Part shown: in pieces, positions 26,105 to 34,466 of the stretch
Position numbering within the stretch: position 1 is the stretch's first letter
Layout of the letters: every line of letters starts with the position of its first letter
Source: CAYVQZ01 sp964453435
Lineage (GTDB): Bacteria > Abyssobacteria > SURF-5
Direction of reading: 5' to 3'
Assembly: GCA_964453435.1 (NCBI GenBank)
Contig: CAYVQZ010000013.1
Span: 1-64,000, forward strand
Length of the DNA stretch: 64,000 nt
Notes under the pieces: model-generated
What the model was told of the DNA's origin: nothing
The model's database searches: none
Seen by the model: only the letters and a program-made list of their open reading frames with translations
Made by a program: the position numbers and the translations under genes

Positions 26105-26626
26105 TCACACTACTTCCGCACCGTATATTTTTTTCATTCGCTCCAGAGAAAACCTGTGGAATTTCTGGTCGAAGTCGGCAACTCCTCTCTTATAAACTGT
26201 GACCGGGTAATCCCGGTTTCGCAGACCACCCACTGTGTCCATGACGCAGATCGAGGTGCACACGCCGACCACCTCTGCCTGCTTTATTTTGTTCTTTTTC
26301 AGAATTTCGTCGAGGTTGGTCCCGTAGAAGCCGGAATAGCGCCTTTTTCGGACCTTTCTATCACGGCGCGCGGGCTTCAGTTCGGGTATCACTTCCGCGC
26401 CGCGGGTTCCCTTGACCGAATGCTTCGGGAAAAGCTTGAATTCCTCGTCATTCGGCTTGTGGCTGTCCATCACATAGATGACCAAATCGCCATTTTCTCG
26501 CGCTTCTTCTATTTTCTTTTTTACAAATGGCACGATCCTTTTCGCCGTTGGTCCGACGAAAAGCGCACCCTCTTCATCGACAAAGTCTACAAGCATATCT
26601 ATCACGAGCAAGGCCTTTCGAGCCAT
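26105..26626 (-). CDS. Nicotinamidase/isochorismatase-family cysteine hydrolase
   Basis: The 173-residue protein has the cysteine-hydrolase triad: D10 in LLVIDMLVDF, K94 in KRRYSGF and C127 in GVCTSICV. The likely metal ligands D54, H56 (DSH) and H69 (PKHS) match nicotinamidase (PncA) rather than isochorismatase. It probably deamidates nicotinamide, but some relatives act on other amides. I chose the ATG at 26626 because GGGGGGAG lies four bases before it; the longer frame starts six codons earlier. It follows the zinc-ribbon gene after 50 bases, so both share a transcript. Confidence 0.85.
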   Translation of the reverse strand: MARKALLVIDMLVDFVDEEGALFVGPTAKRIVPFVKKKIEEARENGDLVIYVMDSHKPNDEEFKLFPKHSVKGTRGAEVIPELKPARRDRKVRKRRYSGFYGTNLDEILKKNKIKQAEVVGVCTSICVMDTVGGLRNRDYPVTVYKRGVADFDQKFHRFSLERMKKIYGAEVV

Positions 26627-26676
26627 CTTTCTCCCCCCTTTCATTTCAGCGGAAACCGGAAAAAACCAGGATGTTC

Positions 26677-27018
26677 TCAGCCCGAGCCGAGTTGGCGAAG
26701 AAAATCATCTACATCGAATGGCGGGAGGTTCGAGGATGTCCGGCGTTTTTTGCCGAGCGGGTTTCTTATGAATCTCAACTGGCATTTCCGGCATAAATCA
26801 AACGTAAACTGCTTGAATACATCCTCCTCAAGCTGCTTGGGGTCCATTTGTTCCATCTTTTCTATGAGATCTCGAATCTCTTCCTCATAATCCTTTTCGA
26901 GGTCGGAGAGCTCGATTTTCATGGTGTCGTAAGCCGCAAAAATGCTCATTTTTACCACATATCGCAACTCGGTCGTTTTGATCTTGCTCCCGCAGATGTC
27001 ACAAACGTAATATTTCAC
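26677..27018 (-). CDS. Zinc-ribbon protein of unknown function
   Basis: The 113-residue protein has two CXXC pairs, C6/C9 (CDIC) and C76/C79 (CRKC), likely to form one zinc site around a charged helical segment (about 36-70). The C-terminus is basic, then ends with PPFDVDDFLRQLG, a possible short interaction motif. I cannot assign it to a named family; the pattern suggests a small nucleic-acid or protein-binding adaptor. It is the first gene of a pair with the nicotinamidase-like gene and has its own promoter candidate. Confidence 0.7.
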   Translation of the reverse strand: MKYYVCDICGSKIKTTELRYVVKMSIFAAYDTMKIELSDLEKDYEEEIRDLIEKMEQMDPKQLEEDVFKQFTFDLCRKCQLRFIRNPLGKKRRTSSNLPPFDVDDFLRQLGSG

Positions 27019-27067
27019 GATGGCAAGGTTCTCCTCATGTTGGGCAATGACCTGAACACATTAACTT

Positions 27068-27096
27068 AATCTAACACAAACACATCCCTTTTTCAA
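27068..27096 (-). promoter_or_regulatory. Candidate promoter of the zinc-ribbon/nicotinamidase pair
   Basis: On the minus strand TTGAAA (plus 27091-27096) and TAGATT (plus 27068-27073) are 17 bases apart. Each box differs from consensus in one or two positions. It lies about 50 bases before the zinc-ribbon start. Confidence 0.5.
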
Positions 27097-27338
27097 TACG
27101 CGGCAAACGTGGAGCGTCCCGGTCACGAATTCCGAAAGTCGAAGTTCGCAATAGCGCGCCACTTTGTGTGTCCGTTGTTCGAGCAATGTGAATGGGTTAA
27201 CCTTTTGGAGACAGAACCTGCACGAGACAGAATGCCGACATTCAGAAAGTGACGTTGAAACGTGAGGCAATTCGCGGGAGGTAACCCCATATGACCGCTT
27301 TTTTCTTTTCGAACAAATTTTCTGCGAAGAAGAGCCTT
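27097..27338. other. Intergenic region after the DsbA-like gene
   Basis: With the promoter above this forms a 320-base gap (27019-27338). I see no well-supported gene. A minus-strand frame of 69 codons (27061-27270) covers the promoter and has no family resemblance. Confidence 0.35.
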
Positions 27339-28250
27339 CTATTCCGGCAAAGCCTTACCGTCGCCGGCCGAATCGGCTGCATCTGTTGTTGCGGCCTTTT
27401 CGTTCTTTTTCAACTCATGCTCGATTTTTGCTGTTAACCCTTCGTAACTCCGGACTTGCAAGAGTTTCCCGTTGACGAAGACAGTCGGTGTTCCCCGCAC
27501 TCCGGCCCGCACACCGTTATTAAGGTCGCGGGCGATTATTTTCTGGATTTCCGGGTCATTCAGGTCTTGAGTAAATTTTTCAAGGTCGAGCTCCAATTCG
27601 GTTGCAATATCGCGGATTTTTTGTTCATCAATACTTCTGTAATTCTCCATCAACGCGGCGTGAAAATCCCAAAACTTCCCCTGCTTGTCGGCTGCGAGAG
27701 CCGCCGACGCCGCGTTTCTGGCAAATCTGTGCATCTTTAGCGGAAAGTTCTTGTAGACCAAGTTTACGCTTTCCGGATAAGTGTTCAGTATTCGTTCGAG
27801 AGTGGGGACCAACTGAATGCAATACGGGCACTGATAATCGTGGAAAACCGCTATCGTTACGGGAGCGTTCGCCGGCCCTTTTATGGGCAGGCCGGATGTC
27901 ATTATCTCGTGGACGGCCTCCAACGTGATAACCCGCATATTCTTCCCTGACTTGCTTGTCAGAATCAAAGCATTTTCGTTGGCCGCGTATGTCAATCTAT
28001 CAAACGGCTCATCCAACGGAATTCGGGTTTCCACTTTCTTATCGGGCATCGAATAAAGCAAAACCTCGTTCGGAACAAGCACAAAAAGCAATTGTCCGTC
28101 GGATGCCACTGCTATATCGAGGGGAGCGACCCCGAGACTCACCTCTTCCGCAATCACCCACTCCATTACGGCATAGCAGCTGACAGCTGCGGCCTGCAAA
28201 ATCAAGAATCCCAAAATGGATACCATCAATCCTCGGAATGTTTTTTTCAC
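27339..28250 (-). CDS. DsbA-like thiol oxidoreductase with beta-propeller-like N-domain
   Basis: The 303-residue exported protein has a signal peptide (about 1-28). A region of about 95 residues with strand repeats such as APLDIAVASDGQLLFVL resembles blades of YVTN/NHL beta-propellers. A DsbA-type thioredoxin domain (about 122-285) carries CPYC at 141-144 and the cis-proline loop RGTPTVFVNG. The charged C-terminus is Lys/Glu/Ala-rich. The gene likely acts on disulfides in the envelope. I chose the GTG at 28250, nine bases after AGGAGG; the frame start at 28259 abuts that sequence. It is divergent from the desaturase-like gene. Confidence 0.82.
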   Translation of the reverse strand: MKKTFRGLMVSILGFLILQAAAVSCYAVMEWVIAEEVSLGVAPLDIAVASDGQLLFVLVPNEVLLYSMPDKKVETRIPLDEPFDRLTYAANENALILTSKSGKNMRVITLEAVHEIMTSGLPIKGPANAPVTIAVFHDYQCPYCIQLVPTLERILNTYPESVNLVYKNFPLKMHRFARNAASAALAADKQGKFWDFHAALMENYRSIDEQKIRDIATELELDLEKFTQDLNDPEIQKIIARDLNNGVRAGVRGTPTVFVNGKLLQVRSYEGLTAKIEHELKKNEKAATTDAADSAGDGKALPE

Positions 28251-28310
28251 GATTTCCACCCTCCTCTTAATTACGTTTTCACATTAGACAAATCGAGGGA
28301 ACCATGATAT

Positions 28311-29786
28311 ATGTTTGGAGAGTGTCAGTCAATCGAGTTCGGACAGAGGCGTTTCTTGAAATCGAAAATTCCGGAAAACGACGTGCTTGTTGTAGGTTCG
28401 GGGCCAAACGGTCTCGCAGCAGCAGTGCAAATGGCGCGCGCGGGATTTTCGGTAGCCGTAGTGGAAGCGGCGGAACGCATTGGCGGCGGCGCACGGTCCG
28501 CAGAGCTCACCCTCCCCGGATTCGTTCACGATGTCTGTTCTGCAATTCATCCGCTCGGGCGCGGGTCTCCGTTTTTCAGAGAATTGCCTCTTTCCGAGCA
28601 CGGTCTGCAATGGGTCCAGCCAAGCGCGCCGCTGGCGCATCCCTTCGACGACGGCACGGCGGCCATGCTTGAAACGTCCATAAGCGAGACGGCTCGAAAA
28701 CTCGGACGGGATGATAATAAATACAGAAGTTTGATGGACCCGATCGTGTCGAAGTGGCCGGAAATTGAGGGCCAAGTATTGGGTCCGCCTCGCCTTCCGA
28801 AACGCCCCCTATTGCTGTTGAAATTCGCGATGCGGGCACTACCCTCGGCCAAGAGGTTCATCAAAAAACACTTTCGAGACAAATATGCGCAAGGACTGTT
28901 TGCCGGTCTTGCGGCTCACTCTGTTCTTCCTTTGGAAAGAATGCCGTCTGCGGCCTTCGGAGTGGTGCTGGCCGCGCTGGGACATACGGCCGGTTGGCCT
29001 CTACCCAGAGGAGGGGCGCAGCAGATTTCAAACGCGCTGGAATCCTATTTTCTGAGCTTGGGCGGGCGAATAGTCACGGGATTACAGATTTCCCACGTTG
29101 ATGAACTGTCCCATGCCCGGGCCGTTTTCCTTGATGTCACACCGCTGCAACTACTCTCCATGGCCGGGAGCCGCTTGCCATGGTTATACCGAAAACAACT
29201 GCGGAGGTATCGCTACGGCCCGGGCGTCTTCAAAATCGACTGGGCGCTTGACGGGCCGATTCCCTGGAGAGCAACCGAATGCATGCGGGCGGGAACGGTC
29301 CATGTGGGCGGGACGTTTGAGGAAATTGCTGCCGCCGAGGCCGAGGTCTGGCGAGGACGCCACCCGGAAAAGCCTTTTGTGTTGGTCGCACAACAGAGTC
29401 TGTTCGACTGCACTCGCGCCCCTGAAGGCAAACACACGGCTTGGGCCTATTGTCATGTGCCCAACAACTCCTCGTTCGATATGAGGGAGCCCATTGAGAA
29501 ACAGATTGAGCGTTTCGCGCCAGGATTTCGAGACCGCATCCTGGCCAGGCACGCGCGTTCCGCGGAGCAATTTGAGAAATACAATCCGAACTGTATCGGC
29601 GGAGACATAAACGGAGGGACACAGGACCTGTGGCAGATTGTCGCTCGACCGGTTCTGCGCCGCGTTCCGTATGAGACACCCCTTCGCGGCATATACCTCT
29701 GTTCATCATCGACACCGCCGGGCGGCGGGGTGCACGGCATGTGCGGATTCCATGCGGCGCGAGCGGCGCTGCGGAAAATCCAGTGA
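28311..29786 (+). CDS. FAD-dependent phytoene desaturase-like oxidoreductase
   Basis: The 491-residue protein has an N-terminal dinucleotide-binding motif, VLVVGSGPNGLAAAVQMARA, followed by VVEAAERIGGGARS. The C-terminal SSTPPGGGVHGMCGFHAA binds FAD, the layout of the CrtI/amine-oxidase superfamily. Close relatives are annotated as phytoene desaturases or uncharacterised NAD(P)/FAD oxidoreductases. With no other carotenoid genes nearby, the substrate is open. The start is uncertain: ATG at 28311 or a TTG near 28356. It is divergent from the DsbA-like gene, 60 bases away. Confidence 0.8.
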   Translation: MFGECQSIEFGQRRFLKSKIPENDVLVVGSGPNGLAAAVQMARAGFSVAVVEAAERIGGGARSAELTLPGFVHDVCSAIHPLGRGSPFFRELPLSEHGLQWVQPSAPLAHPFDDGTAAMLETSISETARKLGRDDNKYRSLMDPIVSKWPEIEGQVLGPPRLPKRPLLLLKFAMRALPSAKRFIKKHFRDKYAQGLFAGLAAHSVLPLERMPSAAFGVVLAALGHTAGWPLPRGGAQQISNALESYFLSLGGRIVTGLQISHVDELSHARAVFLDVTPLQLLSMAGSRLPWLYRKQLRRYRYGPGVFKIDWALDGPIPWRATECMRAGTVHVGGTFEEIAAAEAEVWRGRHPEKPFVLVAQQSLFDCTRAPEGKHTAWAYCHVPNNSSFDMREPIEKQIERFAPGFRDRILARHARSAEQFEKYNPNCIGGDINGGTQDLWQIVARPVLRRVPYETPLRGIYLCSSSTPPGGGVHGMCGFHAARAALRKIQ

Positions 29787-29989
29787 GAGGAATTCACTGT
29801 GCCGGGAACATCCCACCACAAGAATCAGGATTGGATAGGGTTGAGACATGGAGTCGTTTTCAAGGGATACACTGCAGCGCTGCCGCGTACTTTTCCACTT
29901 TTATGCCGGCATTCCCATGCTCTTTGCGTTTTACCGATAAAACCGGTAAAATCCGTACATGATGATTTGTTCTGCTTGCATTTCCCAAA

Positions 29990-31756
29990 TTGGTCAAGCG
30001 GTCCTGCGCTGAAAGAGATTTCCGGCTCGTGTCTGCCATTGACACTTTTACAAATCGGCACTATTGGGCCATTGTCCTTGTCCTCATCTTCGCAGGCCTG
30101 AGTCTCGCCGCAACGAGTTGTATCCACAAATCGCTGACATATGACGAACCGGCGTACATAGGCGTGGGAAAATATATGATGGAAACGGGAGATGTGAGTA
30201 CGCGTGTGCCCGGAGCTCCCGGGCTTCCTTTTCTTGTTACCAGCCTCTTCTGGTGCTTCCTCGATTTCGATTCCTCCTTTTGGACGCGGTTTCAAACCTC
30301 GGAAACCTGGGGTTTCACTAGTCTCTCCATGATCTTCGAGTCCGGATATGACCCCGAAGTTCTCATCTTTCTGGCCAGGCTGCCTGTGATGTTAACGTTT
30401 CCAATTTTGGGACTGCTTGTTTTTTCATGGAGCCGACAGCTCTTTGGACTCAAAGCAGGCCTTTTCGCTGTGACTCTCACGGCCTTCTGTCCGAACCTTC
30501 TTGCTCACACTCGTCTCGCCGCGACGGATTTCCTTGCAACATTGACAATCTTTGCCGCTTTCTATTTCTTCAGGGGTTACCTGACCAGCCCTTCGTGGGG
30601 CAGGTTGCTTGCCTCCGGCATCACGCTGGGAATTGCCCTCTTGACGAAATTTACAGCGATTATTCTGGTTCCTTCCATGTTTCTCCTCACCATGTTTTTA
30701 CAACGGACGCCAAAACCAGAGCAAAATGCGCCGACCCTGCCAACGGAACACTTGCGCTCTTTCAAGTTGTGGGAGAAAACCAGGGGCCAGCCGAGAGTAA
30801 TTTACTCGCTCGTTCTGATGCTGATTATCTCGTTCCTTGTCGTGTGGGCCGCGTATTTCTTTGAGGTTCGATCTCTTTATGTGCCTGTATACGCGAAAAG
30901 CCCCGCCGAATTTTTTTACGGGGGGATTTTTAAATTCCTTTTCGACAAAGGTATAGAAATACCTGCGGCCACTTACTTCGTCACCCTGTACGAACAAGTC
31001 GGTCACGGCCAGGCGGGTCATCCTAATTTCTTCATGGGAGAGGTATCATCCAAGGGTCATTTCGCCTATTTCCCGATTGCTTTCCTTATCAAAACGCCGC
31101 TCCCCGTTCTCCTTTTTCTTCTCTGGTGTGCTGTATTCCTCCGATATTCCAAAAACCGGAAAAGAGGCGAGGAGGCGTTCTTGCTCGTACCAAGTCTGGG
31201 ACTCATGGCCGCCAGTTGTTTTTCCGACACCAACATTGGTCTTCGCTTGATATTGCCAATATTCCCTTTCCTGTTCGTATGGACAAGCCGCCTGGCTGCT
31301 ATTCCGCGTGACCGCTGGCGCTCCGTCTTGTTCGCCGCCCTTGTTGCGTGGTATATAGTGTCGAGCGTTCGCATCTATCCGCATTACCTCGAATATTTCA
31401 ATGAATTAGTGGGAGGACCAAAAAACGGATACAAATATTTGGTCGACTCCAACCTCGATTGGGGCCAGGACTTGAAATTGTTGCTCCGTCATTTGAAAGA
31501 GAACGACATGGAACCGGTTAGAATCGTGTACTTCGGGCCGCCCGGGCTGCTCGAATATTACGGACACCCAAATGCCGCAGGCGACTGCAGCAAAATCGAC
31601 GAGGGATACCTGGCTATCAGCGCGACATTCTTGCATAGCCTGTACCTGTCGCCGGGTTGCTACGACTGGCTGAAGAAATATCAACCGATAGACCGGGTCG
31701 GTTACTCTATTTTCATTTATCGATTCCCCCCTAAGCGGGTGGACGCCAAAAGCTAA
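29990..31756 (+). CDS. PMT/ArnT-type membrane glycosyltransferase
   Basis: The protein has about twelve hydrophobic segments and the first-loop acidic motif LTYDEPAYIGVGKYM, characteristic of the C-type glycosyltransferase family 39. These transfer a sugar from a polyprenyl-phosphate donor to protein, lipid or another acceptor on the outer face of the inner membrane. Acceptor and donor are unknown. The frame begins with TTG at 29990; a GTG at 30029 after AAAGAG is an alternative that removes 13 residues. The 203 bases before it hold no clear gene. It precedes the small YqaE-like gene by 18 bases. Confidence 0.82.
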   Translation: MVKRSCAERDFRLVSAIDTFTNRHYWAIVLVLIFAGLSLAATSCIHKSLTYDEPAYIGVGKYMMETGDVSTRVPGAPGLPFLVTSLFWCFLDFDSSFWTRFQTSETWGFTSLSMIFESGYDPEVLIFLARLPVMLTFPILGLLVFSWSRQLFGLKAGLFAVTLTAFCPNLLAHTRLAATDFLATLTIFAAFYFFRGYLTSPSWGRLLASGITLGIALLTKFTAIILVPSMFLLTMFLQRTPKPEQNAPTLPTEHLRSFKLWEKTRGQPRVIYSLVLMLIISFLVVWAAYFFEVRSLYVPVYAKSPAEFFYGGIFKFLFDKGIEIPAATYFVTLYEQVGHGQAGHPNFFMGEVSSKGHFAYFPIAFLIKTPLPVLLFLLWCAVFLRYSKNRKRGEEAFLLVPSLGLMAASCFSDTNIGLRLILPIFPFLFVWTSRLAAIPRDRWRSVLFAALVAWYIVSSVRIYPHYLEYFNELVGGPKNGYKYLVDSNLDWGQDLKLLLRHLKENDMEPVRIVYFGPPGLLEYYGHPNAAGDCSKIDEGYLAISATFLHSLYLSPGCYDWLKKYQPIDRVGYSIFIYRFPPKRVDAKS

Positions 31757-31774
31757 AAAGGTGGAGGAGACGGA

Positions 31775-31927
31775 ATGGGGCTCGGAAGGGCGCTGCTATG
31801 TATATTTCTCCCGCCGCTGGCGGTGTTGGACAAGGGGTGCGGCTCGATCCTGATCGTGACCGTGTTGACGCTGATCGGATGGATTCCCGGGATAATAGCC
31901 GCCCTGATCATTTGCAAGAATCCCTGA
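31775..31927 (+). CDS. YqaE/Pmp3-family small membrane protein
   Basis: A 50-residue protein with two hydrophobic helices, read directly from the sequence. LLCIFLPPLAVLDKGCG and the second helix LTLIGWIPGIIAALIIC carry the Pmp3 signature, with the second proline pair and the GWIPGII motif intact. Bacterial and plant relatives are induced by salt and cold and help keep membrane potential. GGAGGAG lies about seven bases before the ATG. It sits 18 bases after the glycosyltransferase and 49 bases before the Fe-S protein gene, so it may be in one transcript with both. Confidence 0.9.
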   Translation: MGLGRALLCIFLPPLAVLDKGCGSILIVTVLTLIGWIPGIIAALIICKNP

Positions 31928-31976
31928 AGAGAGAATGTCGGGGAGGAACCGACTGCACAACCGTTGGGAGACCATC

Positions 31977-33071
31977 ATGAGTGATGAATTGTATGAGCGA
32001 TTGGCAGAACTTTTCGACCGGATAGGATACGGCAGCCGGAAAAGCCCGGAGCTGAGGGCGTTGTTGAAATCACTGTTTACCGAGGAGGAAGCGCGCATTG
32101 CACTCAATCTGTCGCCCTTGGCGCCCGAACCGCCGTCAGCCGTGGCCGAACGAATCGGGGAAGATTCCGAGCGGATGGCGCCTTTGCTCGACCGGATGGC
32201 GGACAAGGGGCTCATATATTGCAGCGACAGGCAAGGAGAAAAACGATACAAGACCATTCAGCTTGTTCCGGGAATCTTCGAACTGCAGTTCATGAAGGGA
32301 GAAACGACCGAACGCGCCAAGAAACTGGCCCGCCTGTTCGACGAGTATTTCGATGCCGCTTTGCCGAAGAAAGACGAGCAGAGCGCGTCGGTTTTCGAAG
32401 CGGCTATCCATTTCGCCCGCGTGGTGCCCGTTGAGAAAACGGTTTGCTCTGATGTTGATGTTTTCCCTTTTGAGAAAGCGAGCAAATACATAGACGAAGC
32501 GGATATCATCACCGTCTCTGTTTGCTATTGCCGGCACGAGCGCAGGCTCCTCGAGCAGGGTTGCAGATTTCCCGACGACGTTTGCCTTCAATTCGGGCCT
32601 TTCGCCAAATTTGTTCAGGAGCGAGGGTTCGGACGTGAAATAAGCCGGGAGGAAGCGCACCAGATTCTGAAGAAGAGCGCGGATGCCGGGCTAATTCATA
32701 CCTCCAGCAATACGCAAGAGCGTATCGATTTCATTTGCAACTGCTGCACCTGTTGTTGCGGCGTTCTGCGCGGGGTCAGCCAGTTCAACGCACCGGTGAG
32801 AACGGTCTCGAGCAACTACGAAGCGATGGTGAACGAGGACGAATGCACCGGCTGTGGAGAATGTGTCGAGCGCTGCCAGATGAAAGCGATTACACTGCGG
32901 AAAGAAACCGTCGAGATCGACCTGAGACGCTGTATCGGCTGCGGTGTGTGCGTTCACCACTGCCCTGCAGGGGCGCTGTCGCTTCGTTCACGCTCCGATT
33001 TCGTCGAGCCACCCCGCACATTTCGGGAGCTTGTCCAACGACAGGTCGAATCGAGATTGAAGGCGGAGTGA
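31977..33071 (+). CDS. 4Fe-4S dicluster protein with extra cysteine-rich motif
   Basis: The 364-residue protein has an N-terminal helical part and a VSVCYCRHE...CRFPDDVC motif near the middle. CNCCTCCCGVL follows, and two classic ferredoxin motifs, CTGCGECVERCQ and CIGCGVCVHHCP, lie near the C-terminus. The ferredoxin part should hold two [4Fe-4S] clusters, and the central cysteines may hold another. Proteins with this layout are described only as 4Fe-4S binding proteins. No transmembrane segment is seen. I chose the ATG at 31977 after TTGGGAG; the frame extends 14 codons upstream. It converges on tRNA-Val. Confidence 0.8.
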   Translation: MSDELYERLAELFDRIGYGSRKSPELRALLKSLFTEEEARIALNLSPLAPEPPSAVAERIGEDSERMAPLLDRMADKGLIYCSDRQGEKRYKTIQLVPGIFELQFMKGETTERAKKLARLFDEYFDAALPKKDEQSASVFEAAIHFARVVPVEKTVCSDVDVFPFEKASKYIDEADIITVSVCYCRHERRLLEQGCRFPDDVCLQFGPFAKFVQERGFGREISREEAHQILKKSADAGLIHTSSNTQERIDFICNCCTCCCGVLRGVSQFNAPVRTVSSNYEAMVNEDECTGCGECVERCQMKAITLRKETVEIDLRRCIGCGVCVHHCPAGALSLRSRSDFVEPPRTFRELVQRQVESRLKAE

Positions 33072-33114
33072 CCTCGCGGGGCTGGTTTTCCTGAGTCCGG
33101 CGCCGGAGAGGGGG

Positions 33115-33161
33115 GAAAAAACACCCGCCGGCCGCCTGCTTCAAAGCAAAGCGCCGACGGG
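33115..33161 (-). terminator. Terminator of tRNA-Val
   Basis: On the minus strand CCCGTCGGC and GCCGGCGGG form a nine-base stem with one G-T wobble and a 20-base loop, followed by TGTTTTTT. It lies just downstream of tRNA-Val. Reverse reading gives a weaker T run for the convergent Fe-S gene. Confidence 0.75.
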
Positions 33162-33176
33162 CATAACCACCGAGTG

Positions 33177-33249
33177 TGGGCGCTACTGGACTCGAACCAG
33201 TGGCCTCTGCGATGTGAACGCAGCGCTCCACCAACTGAGCTAAGCGCCC
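33177..33249 (-). tRNA. tRNA-Val (anticodon CAC)
   Basis: The minus strand folds into a class I tRNA. The acceptor stem is GGGCGCT/AGCGCCC, perfectly paired, then TA-GCTCAGTTGG for the D arm. The anticodon arm CTGCG-TTCACAT-CGCAG gives CAC (plus 33214-33216), which reads GUG. The T arm is CTGGTTCGAGTCCAG. The discriminator is A and the CCA end is not encoded, unlike tRNA-Ser above. Confidence 0.96.
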
Positions 33250-33265
33250 CACCTCCACTGAACTT

Positions 33266-33294
33266 AGTATAGGCGGGCAATGGTTTTTTGTCAA
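33266..33294 (-). promoter_or_regulatory. Promoter of tRNA-Val
   Basis: On the minus strand TTGACA (plus 33289-33294) and TATACT (plus 33266-33271) are 17 bases apart. The predicted start is about ten bases before the tRNA. It lies between the tRNA and the end of the ybgF-like gene. Confidence 0.82.
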
Positions 33295-33317
33295 CCGCCT
33301 GCTTTTTGTCCGGTTGC

Positions 33318-34271
33318 CTATTGCAGCGACTTGAGTTTTGACTTTGCCTGGTCGGCCTCGCTTGAGAGCGGATAGGCGTCGACTACCTGCTGGAATATAT
33401 CCCTTGCTTCCTGGTCGCGGCCAAGCTGCATAAGCGCGTACCCCGCCTTCAGCATCGCCCGCGGAACCTTGTTACCGGTGGGATATCTCGTTATCACCTG
33501 TTGAAAAGCCTTCGCAGCCTCCTCATAGCGGCCCTCCGCATAGTAGCACTCTCCGATCCAGTACTGGGCGTTGTCGGCAAGGTCGGTATCCGGGAACCGC
33601 CTGAGGTACTCCCCGAACCCGCTCCTGGCCAGAGAATAGCTCTGACGCACATAGTCTTCATACGCCTGGTCGTAAAGTTTCGTGTAATCAATCGGCTCCG
33701 CTGGTCCGGGCATCGGTGGAACCGCGCTTGGAGCGGGCGCAACGGCGGGAGGAGACATCAAAGGCGGTGTGGTCGGCTCGACGGGCGGCGCAGGCTGCTC
33801 CGGACCCTCAAATGGCGGCACGCCCGAAGCCGCAGACGGCTGAGCCGGTGGCACAGATGCCGGTGGAGTCGGGTCGGGAGACCGCACGGAGACTCCGCTC
33901 CCTTTGCTCGCAGCCCTTATGGCTTCCATCTGGTTGACAAGATTCAGCTTGAGATTCGTCATCTCCTGTCTCAGAGCCCTCAACTCATACCTGTTTTCCT
34001 CGAGCCGGCTCTCGGCGCGTTGTTGGCCCTCCTGCACCTCCAACAGCATTTCGCGTTGCGCCGCTTGATTTCTCAGAACGTCGCCGTACTCAGAAGGAAG
34101 AGGAGTGCCAAGCTGTTTTTTTATGTCATCGACGTCTCGCTTGATTCGCACGAGGTCCGAGCGGATATACGCCAAATCACTTGATGAGGTGGTTTGGCAA
34201 CCCGCCTGTCCCATCGAAAGATAGGAGGCCAGGCAAATCAAGAAAAGCCAAGCTTTGGATAGTCGTCTCAT
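33318..34271 (-). CDS. ybgF: Tol-Pal-associated protein YbgF/CpoB-like lipoprotein
   Basis: The 317-residue protein starts with a signal peptide and a lipobox (GQAGC). A coiled-coil segment (about 30-115) follows, then a Pro/Ala-rich linker, then a C-terminal TPR domain (about 195-315) with repeats such as YDQAYEDYVRQSYSLARSGF and ARYEEAAKAFQQVITRYP. CpoB coordinates peptidoglycan synthesis with outer-membrane constriction. Here it is a lipoprotein, whereas the E. coli protein is soluble. It follows pal after 195 bases and is probably the last gene of the Tol-Pal transcript. Confidence 0.85.
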   Translation of the reverse strand: MRRLSKAWLFLICLASYLSMGQAGCQTTSSSDLAYIRSDLVRIKRDVDDIKKQLGTPLPSEYGDVLRNQAAQREMLLEVQEGQQRAESRLEENRYELRALRQEMTNLKLNLVNQMEAIRAASKGSGVSVRSPDPTPPASVPPAQPSAASGVPPFEGPEQPAPPVEPTTPPLMSPPAVAPAPSAVPPMPGPAEPIDYTKLYDQAYEDYVRQSYSLARSGFGEYLRRFPDTDLADNAQYWIGECYYAEGRYEEAAKAFQQVITRYPTGNKVPRAMLKAGYALMQLGRDQEARDIFQQVVDAYPLSSEADQAKSKLKSLQ

Positions 34272-34466
34272 GTCATATACTCACCTGTTCCCTTTCTCCC
34301 CATGACCGACCGTTCTTTTTCAGAGGCATGCAGGCTCCGCAAAGGAACAACCCCCACCTCCGGAAAAAACCCCCTCGGCCATTTCCGGAACGCCCCTCGG
34401 ACAGTCTCGAACCTTCCCGTGTTCCGGGCCTTGCCGCGGTAATCCCTCGCTCAAACAGGGCTTTGC

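Noticed and set aside
27291..27437. A 49-codon plus-strand frame with a GGAGG sequence nine bases before its ATG and a hydrophobic, cysteine-rich product.
   Set aside because: Most of it lies antisense to the end of the DsbA-like gene, and its sequence resembles no known small membrane protein. The good start context is probably chance.
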